Source: Thalassiosira profunda (lineage: Eukaryota > Bacillariophyta > Thalassiosirophyceae > Thalassiosirales > Thalassiosiraceae). From it: a stretch of 13,608 nt of DNA. The translations under genes were made by a program, and so were the position numbers. The notes under the pieces were generated by a model. It was not told the origin of the DNA. It ran no database searches and was given only the letters and a program-made list of their open reading frames with translations. The stretch spans positions 1-13,608 of the forward strand of contig JALLAP010001445.1 in NCBI GenBank assembly GCA_036939355.1, written 5' to 3'. Of the stretch, positions 6,857 to 13,608 are shown one piece after another (positions within the stretch are counted from its first letter, which is position 1; the number at the start of each line of letters is the position of its first letter).

Positions 6857-7978
6857 TCACTTCATCGACATCTCGACGAGGAGGGTGATGGAGCCCTCGC
6901 CGCTAGTCACGCAGTGCTCAAGAGTGCCAATCACCCCTCCTCCAGCCTTGTCAAGCACGACGAACGCCGCATGCGGAATGGCGATGCCGATCATTCGCTT
7001 GGTCTTGGTGCACCGGATCCACATCATCTTCTTGTTGCATCCAAAGTTGAGGATGCCGCGCCAGTCGGCATCCTTGAGGAACTTGTCGCCGTGGAACTTG
7101 TGCCAGCCGGACTCGCTCAGCCCCACCCACAGTTTGCGAATGTTGACGACGCTGCGCAGGACATCCAGGATCATCTTGAAGAAGGGAATGATTTCGAGGA
7201 GCATCGTCGTGCGGAAGGCTGCGAGTGAGCTCGACAGGGCTCCCCTCGAGTAATACTGAGGGAGAGCCGCATAATCGCGGATCAGTCTCCAGAACCAACC
7301 GAAGATCTTCAGCCACGAAAAGCCAAGAAAGATTGCATTGACGAGGATGATTTGTCCTTCACTGAGCAGCTCAGCAGCGAACTCGACGTCGTCGTCGTCG
7401 CGGCAGAAGATGCGGTATCCACCTGCGACTTTCTCCTTGGCGTCATTCGGCAGATCGTCGGTCTTGTCCGAGAAGGTTTCTTCAGAGCGTCCCTCAGAGG
7501 TTTCCTCCGGAAATGCAATGTCGTCGGTTTGGATGTTTTGATGGTTGCTCGGGGTCATTGTGGACGGGTCGTCGTTCTTCTGTTCTTCTTCGATGTGGTG
7601 CTTGAACTCTGCTGTAAGCTCTAGTCCATTTTCTGTTTCGACTGTCACCTCTCGAACAATGCGGCCGGGGAGCTCGTCATCGTTCTGCTCGTGAACAGGA
7701 GCGGTGGTTAGAAGGTTGGAGAGTTGAGGGAAGGAAATTCTCTTGGCAGACACTTCGTCATGGGCCTGTCGGAGGCGGCTTGGCGCTACGCTCGGGCGCT
7801 GCTGCATCTCCACATCCTCCTCCGCCGCCTCTTCCTCCGCCGCTTCTTCCTCTGTCGCCTCTTCCATGTTGTTTGACCGTAAAGTAACAGCCACAAAGGC
7901 AAGATGGGCGATTGTTGCCACGGTGACGAGCAGCCACAGCAGCGTGGCCGCTTCGGGGAGCAGAGACGCGGCCGCCAT
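6857..7978 (-). CDS. unknown membrane protein, two helices with acidic linker, 373 residues
   Basis: I do not recognise a family. Order of parts: N-terminal signal-anchor-like helix at about 12-32 (LLWLLVTVATIAHLAFVAV); a Glu-rich tract at 38-57 (EEATEEEAAEEEAAEEDVE); a polar acidic linker to about 200, ending RDDDDVEF; a second hydrophobic helix at about 209-230 (QIILVNAIFLGFSWLKIFGW); an amphipathic segment at 255-282; and a C-terminal domain of about 90 residues rich in Trp, Lys and Cys (WRGILNFGCNKKMMWIRC) ending GSITLLVEMSMK. The ATG at 7976..7978 is used; the frame extends to 8035 but opens with TTG. The start MAAAS..EAA resembles the MVAASAEAA of the divergent neighbour at 8904, and the overall plan is the same. 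No catalytic motif is visible. The stop is 16 bp from that of the convergent candidate gene. Confidence 0.8.
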   Translation of the reverse strand: MAAASLLPEAATLLWLLVTVATIAHLAFVAVTLRSNNMEEATEEEAAEEEAAEEDVEMQQRPSVAPSRLRQAHDEVSAKRISFPQLSNLLTTAPVHEQNDDELPGRIVREVTVETENGLELTAEFKHHIEEEQKNDDPSTMTPSNHQNIQTDDIAFPEETSEGRSEETFSDKTDDLPNDAKEKVAGGYRIFCRDDDDVEFAAELLSEGQIILVNAIFLGFSWLKIFGWFWRLIRDYAALPQYYSRGALSSSLAAFRTTMLLEIIPFFKMILDVLRSVVNIRKLWVGLSESGWHKFHGDKFLKDADWRGILNFGCNKKMMWIRCTKTKRMIGIAIPHAAFVVLDKAGGGVIGTLEHCVTSGEGSITLLVEMSMK

Positions 7979-8885
7979 CTCTGTCGCTACGGCAGTAGCG
8001 GCAATACCAGGCCCGTTGTACCGCGGCCGCCGCAAATTGTGGTGGCGAGCGAGACGACTGGCAGAGCGGCGAGGGTGCGGCTGCTCGTTTCAATGACGCT
8101 GATTCCAAGCGGATGCGCGGCTCCTCAACTTGCAACTATTGCAATGAATGCAGAATGCAGGCCGGAGGTGTTGCTGCGGCGATAGCGGCAGCGCCCGGCG
8201 CGTGGTACAGCGCAGTGGTAGCGGCGGCAGGGCTCTGGAAGCGGGTTGGGGGAGGTGGGCCGTTGGCGCGAGGAGGAGGGGGCCGTCGAGTGAGGAGGCC
8301 GCTGGCGTCGTCTAGCAAGAGCGCAGGAAACCGCCTGAATTCCTCCGTAGACTGAAGGGAGGAATCAGTACCATACATTCCCAAATCCGTTGTGCCTCTG
8401 CTCCGCTCTCGCGCGCGCCCGCTCTGGCCCCTTCCTCTCGCAAACAACACGCAGCCGCTGGATTCCCCAGCGCCGAGCCCGACGCTGACCGCCTCCATCA
8501 ACGAAGGCCTGATCAGCCCAAGGTGAGCGCGTATCATTGCAACGCCCCTTCCTGCAGCCCCCGTGCGCTCGCGCCCTCGGCCGTCGACACTTTGCGAATT
8601 TGCAGCTGCCGCGAGTTTTGGCGGACGACGACGGACAAAGACAAAAGGCGTCACCTGCCCATCACCTCCTCGCCCTCGAACCATGGTGATGAGGTTGGCC
8701 AGCGGCGGCGGCGGCTCGCCCCGGAGAACGGCGGGGTGGTCCCGCCCACGGCGCCGCCCGGTGGTGCCCGCCCGGCCGAGCGCCCGCATTGCATTGGCTG
8801 GGTCGGTCCGGGGCTTTGCATTTGCAGCCTCTTCTCTCTATTATTATTCACCTCACGCATCTGATCTCGCACGCCCTCCCTTTGC
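7979..8885. promoter_or_regulatory. shared divergent region between two membrane-protein genes
   Basis: About 900 GC-rich bp between divergent starts. It carries TTGCAA sites at 8130, 8139 and 8537. A 217-codon minus-strand frame with an ATG (8136..8789) and several plus-strand frames are open, but they are low-complexity Arg/Pro/Ala sequence without domains. One potential intron (8523..8605, GTGAGC to TTTGCAG) on the plus strand would join two frames of moderate protein-like character, but the upstream part has no ATG. I therefore annotate no gene here with confidence. Confidence 0.4.
8130..8144. promoter_or_regulatory. double TTGCAA upstream of the 373-residue membrane-protein gene
   Basis: Two TTGCAA palindromes sit at 8130..8135 and 8139..8144, in TTGCAACTATTGCAATG. 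They lie about 150 bp 5' of the minus-strand ATG at 7978. Function is inferred from similar pairs upstream of other genes here. Confidence 0.35.
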
Positions 8886-10586
8886 ATGTTGTCAGTCGCA
8901 GCGATGGTGGCAGCCTCGGCGGAGGCCGCGCCCGCCTGGGGGGTGGCATACATTCTTTTTCTTCTAACTCTCAATGGTGTGGCCGCTCTTGCTGTAACAC
9001 GGAGGAGAGGCCAGCAAAACGACGAGCCCGAGAGGAACGTGCGGTCTCGTCTTCTCGAGGGCGACGTCGAGCAGGGGCTCGTGGTGGCAGGAGGCGACAG
9101 CGAATCTGAGAGTGCAGACGCCCCATCTGCAGGACTCCACGAGGGCGACGTCGAGCAGGGGCTCGTGGCGGCAGGAGGCGACAGCGAATCTGAGAGTGCA
9201 GACGCCCCATCTGCAGGACTCCTCGTGCCAAACGAATCGATCGAGCCGAGTGACACCAACTTCTTCTACGGCGACGCCAACTACTATGTCGACGAGACGC
9301 AGATCGAAGAAAGCAACGACGACTCCGCAGTCGATGTGGGATCCACGGCTCGTGCCAGAGCCAGTCTCGAGCTGAGAGCGAATCTTCTCTCCACCCTCCT
9401 CTTCACGGTTGATGCCCAGCCCCAGCCTGGCCTTCTATGCCTTTTGGCCATCGCGGCGTTCCTTTTCACTGCTAACTTGCTGCTGTTTGCGAAAGAGCAA
9501 TGGAGGCGTCTTCCCCGCGACATCCGGAAGATGTACCGGCAGTCGAACCCTGCTCATTTCATCGTCGTCTGGGAAATGGATGACCTGATATCAGCGGGCT
9601 ACGTGGACCCGAACGACATCGAGGGGTCGCTGGCCGGCATCGACATCCCCGCGCTGTACGCCGACACGAGGATTGCGGCTCGGCCACTCTTGAAATGCCA
9701 CTCGAAGAAAGAGGCTCGCTCCAAAGAGCGAGTTGGAGGCAACGTCAACAACTGGACTGCTGTCAATGCGGACTCGCTGACTTCCGTGCGTAATAAAACG
9801 TTTGCTGGGCATGAGTGGACGCCAGGAGCACGTGGCCTACCAGATCGCTTCGACGAAATAGCGACAGCAGAAATCGTCAACGCGGCGGATGGTGCTGCCA
9901 AACTCGCCGCTGCGAAAGCAGTCGCCGATACTCGTTGGCTAACACAGTTCAGTTCTGGAGAGTATCTTCTCTATGATGCCGACAACAGAGCCGTCCCTAT
10001 CAAGCTCTGCTCCTCGCGCGACGATATGATGACGGCAGTTGGAGGAGATTCGCATGACATGTTCTACGACACGATCTATGCCGCTGGACTTGACGGATTG
10101 GAGCTTCGAAACCTCGCGACCGACAAGAACGCCCCTGTGAGGCCAGCGTTCGTGGTCAAATCAGCCAATTGTTTCACTTCGCTGCAGCTGGAGGGCGAGA
10201 AGCAGCTAATTGCAGCGGATGGGGACGCGCGGGTGGCGGTGCTGAGGCGCAAGGCGCATCTTGCTGGGGAGAAAAGACGAGGGCGGTTTGACGGCACCTT
10301 TCAGGTGTTGAACGCGCAGGGCGTCTTTGTGCAAAGCTTTGCTACATTCTCAGCCGCAAAGAAAGTGAGCAAGGGCGGGGTGCGGGCTAAGTACCCTGTA
10401 GATTACCTCGGTGGTCTGAGTGGCATGAAGATCGGCAAATGGAGCGGAGGGCGCCAATGCATTGACCTGAGTGCAGGCGATGTGGCCAGAGCAACGGAGG
10501 AGAAGACGAGGTGGAACGACGCTTTCACGCATGGCTGGTACGACGATGCGCATGAGCGCTACCTCGTCTACGTCCCCAACGAGTAA
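8886..10586 (+). CDS. unknown membrane protein, two helices with repeated acidic linker, 566 residues
   Basis: I do not recognise a family. Parts in order: N-terminal helix at about 17-38 (WGVAYILFLLTLNGVAALAV) followed by RRRG; an acidic linker with two near-identical 28-residue repeats (58-85 and 86-113) containing EGDVEQGLV and GGDSESESADAPSAG; further acidic sequence to 153; a second helix at about 183-203 (LLCLLAIAAFLFTANLLLFA); then roughly 360 residues of soluble-looking, mixed sequence without a motif I can name, ending YLVYVPNE. The ATG at 8886 is the first in frame; the ATG at 8904 (MVAASAEAAP) is an equally good start and resembles MAAASLLPEAA of the divergent neighbour. Both charged flanks of helix 2 are basic, suggesting a membrane-anchored protein with a large globular tail. 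The stop is followed within 20 bp by the dioxygenase frame on the same strand. Confidence 0.82.
   Translation: MLSVAAMVAASAEAAPAWGVAYILFLLTLNGVAALAVTRRRGQQNDEPERNVRSRLLEGDVEQGLVVAGGDSESESADAPSAGLHEGDVEQGLVAAGGDSESESADAPSAGLLVPNESIEPSDTNFFYGDANYYVDETQIEESNDDSAVDVGSTARARASLELRANLLSTLLFTVDAQPQPGLLCLLAIAAFLFTANLLLFAKEQWRRLPRDIRKMYRQSNPAHFIVVWEMDDLISAGYVDPNDIEGSLAGIDIPALYADTRIAARPLLKCHSKKEARSKERVGGNVNNWTAVNADSLTSVRNKTFAGHEWTPGARGLPDRFDEIATAEIVNAADGAAKLAAAKAVADTRWLTQFSSGEYLLYDADNRAVPIKLCSSRDDMMTAVGGDSHDMFYDTIYAAGLDGLELRNLATDKNAPVRPAFVVKSANCFTSLQLEGEKQLIAADGDARVAVLRRKAHLAGEKRRGRFDGTFQVLNAQGVFVQSFATFSAAKKVSKGGVRAKYPVDYLGGLSGMKIGKWSGGRQCIDLSAGDVARATEEKTRWNDAFTHGWYDDAHERYLVYVPNE
9057..9224 (+). repeat. 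tandem 84-bp duplication inside the 566-residue membrane protein
   Basis: Copies at 9057..9140 and 9141..9224 differ at only two positions (GTGGTG versus GTGGCG, and CAC versus CTC at the end). Each encodes 28 residues, EGDVEQGLV to the Leu before His/Leu. The high identity indicates a recent in-frame duplication. Confidence 0.95.
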
Positions 10587-10588
10587 CC

Positions 10589-11431
10589 TTGTCCCCATCT
10601 AAAGATGTCAGAAGTAGATCGAAACTTGTCCTCCACAAGGAGGGAAATCCAGAGCATCGGCGCCTTCTGCGACTATCATCGATAAAACAGTTGCAACAGC
10701 GGGGCTTCGTATCACTGCCCAATTTTCTGCGCACGGATGCAATCAATGAGCTCACATCGTCCATCCTGGAATTGGAGCGACGAGGCGTGGGCTTCCACTC
10801 CAACGATACGCACAACGTCTTTCTGGAAGACGCCTGCGATCGTTCGTCGTCAGCTTCATCGATGCACCCTCGACACATCCAACTCGAGTCGTCGAAATTG
10901 ATACTGAACGCTAGAGACATTGCTCCGTATGCCACCGGATTGGAGCATCTGTTTACATGCGAGGACTTCCATCGCTTCATCAGCTCGGTATTGAACACGC
11001 AATTGCATCCATCCGCCGATCCATACGGCAAATATTATGCAAATGTCTTCCACGAGGGCGACGGGCTGAATTGGCACTTCGATCGGGCGGAGTACAGCAT
11101 TTCGCTGGTACTGCAACCCGCGGAAGAAGGTGGGGAATTTCAGTTCGTGCCCAGGTCGAGGGATATCGTCGAAGGATGGGACCAGATGCCCTTGAGTGTG
11201 GAGGATGTATCGCGTGCACTTCGACCGCATTCGAAGGTGGTGGAGAGCCCGAAGCTGGCAGCGGGGGATGTGTACATATTCCAGGGGCATAACGCTCTCC
11301 ATCGGGTGTCGAAGATTGCAAAGGGAACACGCATCAATATCATTCTTACCTTTGGATCGGAAGCGGGCACGCGATTGAATGCATACGCCCTGCAAAAGTT
11401 CTTCGGAATAGACGATTCTCCAGAATCTTAG
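10589..11431 (+). CDS. Fe(II)/2-oxoglutarate dioxygenase, ArpA/HalD-like; start unresolved
   Basis: Non-haem iron oxygenases of this type couple 2-oxoglutarate decarboxylation to oxidation of a substrate. Visible in order: RGFVSLPNFLRTDAINELTS near the N-terminus; HNVFLEDA; a linker with SKLILNARDIAP; YANVFHEGDGLNWHFDRAEYS with the metal His and Asp (11075..11077, 11081..11083); ISLVLQPAEEGGEFQFVPRSRD; then GDVYIFQGHNALHRV with the distal His (11300..11302) and KGTRINIILTF with the Arg expected to bind 2-oxoglutarate. The NVxLE, GGEFxxVPxxR and SLHRV-like elements match the ArpA/HalD-related group of my recollection. The Asp of HxD is kept, which argues for hydroxylation rather than halogenation. 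No ATG opens this frame: it is open from 10556, reads TTG at 10589, and the first in-frame ATG (10862) would remove conserved sequence. An ATG at 10605 is in another frame. Substrate unknown. Confidence 0.82.
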   Translation: MSPSKDVRSRSKLVLHKEGNPEHRRLLRLSSIKQLQQRGFVSLPNFLRTDAINELTSSILELERRGVGFHSNDTHNVFLEDACDRSSSASSMHPRHIQLESSKLILNARDIAPYATGLEHLFTCEDFHRFISSVLNTQLHPSADPYGKYYANVFHEGDGLNWHFDRAEYSISLVLQPAEEGGEFQFVPRSRDIVEGWDQMPLSVEDVSRALRPHSKVVESPKLAAGDVYIFQGHNALHRVSKIAKGTRINIILTFGSEAGTRLNAYALQKFFGIDDSPES

Positions 11432-11543
11432 AATTGTTTGCCACCGCATAAGCATCACCCTCAATGCTTTGCCCTGTCCTTTGCATCGCAACGCCGGAGG
11501 AAAGTCTTATGACAACCCCCAGCGTCCGCAGGAACAATCCTCT

Positions 11544-13370
11544 TTACAGCTCGTCTCCCAAGGGTGCCCCGCCTGCTTCCTCTGCCACGCCCCCGCTCGC
11601 GCTCCACTCCACATAATCCTCCCGGGCCAACGGCCCCACCAGACCCACGAGCATCCCACAGAGCACCACGTACATGTCCATCTTCATCACGGCCATCAGC
11701 GTGCTCAGCACCAAGAATGTCCGCGGGAACGTCGACGTGACGTAATTCTTCGCCGTGTCCACCACCTTCCCCAGGACGTCGAAGTTGCCCTTTTTGCCAC
11801 CCCCGTCGTCGTCGCCATTTCCCTTCTTGTCCGGATCCAAGTGGAAGGCCGCCTTGCCGTCGCCCGCCACCACCTTGGCCAGAAACCGCATGATCAGGGC
11901 TATGCCCAGGATCCAGGGCGGATTTGCGAGCCACCCTCTCGCGACACTCTTGGGCGCGCGGAAAAGCGTTGTCAGCAGTTGCACCGGCAGCGTCCACAGG
12001 TAGTACACCCACGTGCGGTGGACGCCGATGGCCAGTTTCGCCGCGAGGTCGACGGGGAACGGAAGGTCGGCATTCGCGAGGAGGGCGTCCAGGTCCACCT
12101 GGAACAACGGATCAATGTTCGATGTGTTGTCGGCCGCGACATCGTCGGCGTCGTCAAATTCCGAGGCATCGTCGTGGCCCACCACTCCCATAGGCCGCGC
12201 GCGGGACGCGTCGACCTGGTCCTCCGTCCGCTGCACCTCGATTGCATCTTTCTTTGCCTTTTGTTTCTTCTCCTTCTTGCCACCACTGGCATCGTCCCCC
12301 ACCAAGTCTGCAGCCAGGCACTCGTCATCCCCCGCGCCGCAGAACCCGCTCCCGTCGTCGAATGCTGTGGGCAACGCCGTGGGCGGCATCGACGGCGCCA
12401 TTCCCGCCAGGTGCGCGGCTCGGCCGCCCATTCCGTACTCCCACGGCCGGGTGAGGAACGACTCGGCATGGTGAATCAAATGCCGCAGCCCACCCCCCGA
12501 CAGTTCCCGCGCCCCCAAGTCCCCCAGGGGCGACGCGCAGCGGTGGGGCTGCGTGCCCAAATCCAGCCCGGCGACGAACAGGAGCACCAGCGTCACGAGG
12601 CGGGGCACGACCTTCGCGGGCGGGACGAGGGCGCGATGCCACGCCCGTTTCGTCTTCACAACGATGCGGTCGTCGACGACCAGGCCTCCCTTCCGGACCA
12701 TGCTGGCGGTGACGTCCATCGCGGCCCGTTCGGCGGCCAATTCGCGCTCCGAGGACGGCGACTGCAGCCCCTCCGATTCGGCCATGTCTTTTAGGCGTTG
12801 GGCCTTTTGTTCCTTGAGGCGCTTGCGGCGCATCCGGGCCACGCCCACGTACTTCTTTTGGGGTTCGCCGTCGTCGTCGTCGTCCCTCGTTTCATTCTCC
12901 TCCGATTCTTCGCTGACAGCGACCGGGAATGTTTCGGCGACCTCTTTTGCAGCCGCGGCAGTTTCCGTCTCTGGCTCGGGCTTGGCAGATTTCTCTGCAA
13001 CCTCATTTTCAGCGCCATCCGCCTCCTCCTCCTTCGCCTTGCTCTTGTAACGGCGCCGCCGCATGGCCGCCATCCGCCGCGCCCCCTTGCTCTCGGCCGA
13101 CGTCGTCTCTGCCACTGCAACTGCAGGTGCACCATCAGCCGAAGCTCCAGCCGCCGCCCCCTGCATTTCCGCAAGGGCCCTCCCGTCCGCCGCCCTGGGA
13201 GAACCGGGCGGCGCGTCATCACCGGCAGCGGCGGCCTTGTTCTCCTTGGGCGCCAGCCCGTTCACCACGTCGAGGCGCTCGTCGGCCTTGGCGAGGATGC
13301 GCAGTCGGCGCGCCTCGGCCTTTTGCCGGGCGCGGTCCGCGGCCGCGGCCTTGTCGGCGGGAATGGCCAT
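11544..13370 (-). CDS. GET2/CAML-like ER membrane protein candidate, 608 residues
   Basis: The N-terminus is basic and carries RRLRILAKADERLDVVNG (residues 21-38), which fits the RRxxIL-x6-RL-x2-V/I-x-G pattern by which GET2/CAML receptors bind the Get3/TRC40 ATPase in insertion of tail-anchored proteins. A long charged, Ala/Glu-rich cytosolic-type region follows, with further basic clusters near 98-112 and 178-195. Hydrophobic segments are at about 254-272 (VVPRLVTLVLLFVAGLDLG), 453-470 (TWVYYLWTLPVQLLTTLF), 484-502 and 549-580; the last three cluster at the C-terminus. Between the first and the rest lies an acidic and Lys-rich insert (363-375, 401-415). The chain ends GDEL, resembling an ER-retrieval signal, which would fit a lumenal C-terminus. 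GET2/CAML proteins are usually shorter, with three C-terminal helices, so this is an extended candidate. ATG at 13368..13370. It converges with the dioxygenase, 112 bp between stops. Confidence 0.78.
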   Translation of the reverse strand: MAIPADKAAAADRARQKAEARRLRILAKADERLDVVNGLAPKENKAAAAGDDAPPGSPRAADGRALAEMQGAAAGASADGAPAVAVAETTSAESKGARRMAAMRRRRYKSKAKEEEADGAENEVAEKSAKPEPETETAAAAKEVAETFPVAVSEESEENETRDDDDDGEPQKKYVGVARMRRKRLKEQKAQRLKDMAESEGLQSPSSERELAAERAAMDVTASMVRKGGLVVDDRIVVKTKRAWHRALVPPAKVVPRLVTLVLLFVAGLDLGTQPHRCASPLGDLGARELSGGGLRHLIHHAESFLTRPWEYGMGGRAAHLAGMAPSMPPTALPTAFDDGSGFCGAGDDECLAADLVGDDASGGKKEKKQKAKKDAIEVQRTEDQVDASRARPMGVVGHDDASEFDDADDVAADNTSNIDPLFQVDLDALLANADLPFPVDLAAKLAIGVHRTWVYYLWTLPVQLLTTLFRAPKSVARGWLANPPWILGIALIMRFLAKVVAGDGKAAFHLDPDKKGNGDDDGGGKKGNFDVLGKVVDTAKNYVTSTFPRTFLVLSTLMAVMKMDMYVVLCGMLVGLVGPLAREDYVEWSASGGVAEEAGGAPLGDEL

Positions 13371-13473
13371 CGTTGGGGTCTCGAGCGCTAAGGCGCCGGG
13401 CGGCAGCGCTGATGTGGCGGCGCGGGGGGCAGGAGACGCCGCGCTGAGGATGGAGCGGAGGCAAGGAGCGCCG

Positions 13474-13492
13474 TTGCAAGTTGCAGTTGCAA
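13474..13492 (-). promoter_or_regulatory. TTGCAAC/CTGCAAC array upstream of the GET2/CAML-like gene
   Basis: On the gene strand this reads CGCTTGCAACTGCAACTTGC and continues AACGG: three GCAAC steps. It contains TTGCAACTGCAACT (13479..13492), identical to 5881..5894, and CGCTTGCAAC, identical to the site at the RidA start. It is about 105-120 bp 5' of the ATG at 13370. Nothing else is recognised in the remaining right edge (13493..13608). Confidence 0.45.
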
Positions 13493-13608
13493 GCGAGAGA
13501 GGAAGGGGGGGCTGACGGACAGACGTTTGCGGCGGTCTCTCCTCTCTTCGTATCTATCAGTGCCGGGCAATATCATACCTCCATCATACCTCGTAGAAGA
13601 GTATTAAT

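Noticed and set aside
7979..8035. Start of the 373-residue membrane protein at 8035
   Set aside because: The codon is TTG. The ATG at 7978 gives an N-terminus resembling that of the divergent neighbour.
8136..8789. 217-codon minus-strand frame in the divergent spacer
   Set aside because: It has an ATG, but the product is low-complexity Arg/Gly/Pro/Ala sequence with no domain or helix, as expected by chance in GC-rich DNA.
11469..12794. Long plus-strand frame opposite the GET2/CAML-like gene
   Set aside because: The product is His/Arg/Pro-rich without domains and lies antisense to a gene with a clear motif and transmembrane helices; it is a shadow of GC-ending codons.
1..13608. tRNA, rRNA, CRISPR array, transposon or viral insertion
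   Set aside because: I saw no cloverleaf with tRNA boxes, no regular spacer array, no terminal inverted repeats with a transposase and no polymerase, integrase or capsid-like sequence.

Overview
The window reads as nuclear DNA of a compact, fairly GC-rich unicellular eukaryote. Three introns with GT-AG borders (79, 96 and 118 bp) can be placed by protein continuity. The genes are single-copy, alternate in strand and lie close together. The gene content (a class I cyclic-nucleotide phosphodiesterase, an FCP1-type phosphatase, a RidA protein with a targeting-like leader, a GET2/CAML-like membrane protein) and the compactness suggest a microalga, with a diatom or other stramenopile as my best guess. 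That is inference; no marker in the window settles it. I see no rRNA, tRNA, CRISPR array, plasmid, phage or transposon.

Layout, left to right. (1) The 5' part of a RidA/YjgF-family gene, minus strand, cut by the left edge, diverges from (2) a three-exon FCP1-homology (SCP/Dullard-like) phosphatase on the plus strand. (3) After a 540-bp convergent spacer comes a 78-residue two-helix membrane protein on the minus strand. (4) Next is a 723-residue class I cyclic-nucleotide phosphodiesterase on the minus strand. Its catalytic domain is split in the assembly by a single N flanked by two identical 72-bp copies, almost certainly an unmerged contig overlap. (5) A poorly resolved spliced plus-strand gene starts in a region of imperfect DNA repeats that carry several ATGs. 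(6) and (8) are two unknown membrane proteins, transcribed divergently from a shared roughly 0.9-kb spacer, with the same architecture: an N-terminal helix, a long acidic linker, a second helix and a C-terminal domain. (9) Starting almost on top of the stop of gene 8 is an Fe(II)/2-oxoglutarate dioxygenase of the ArpA/HalD-like type, complete in its catalytic core but without a usable ATG. (10) At the right end, on the minus strand, is a 608-residue membrane protein whose N-terminus carries a GET2/CAML-like Get3-binding motif and whose C-terminus is GDEL.

The genes do not look like one pathway or operon. The clearest shared signal is non-coding: the palindrome TTGCAA occurs about 16 times, against roughly 3 expected by chance, and is doubled or tripled upstream of several genes. 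A 14-bp form, TTGCAACTGCAACT, is identical and identically oriented upstream of genes 5 and 10. I did not find a convincing new defence, mobile or biosynthetic system. The best leads are the shared promoter element, the GET2/CAML candidate, the divergent membrane-protein pair, and the start of the dioxygenase.
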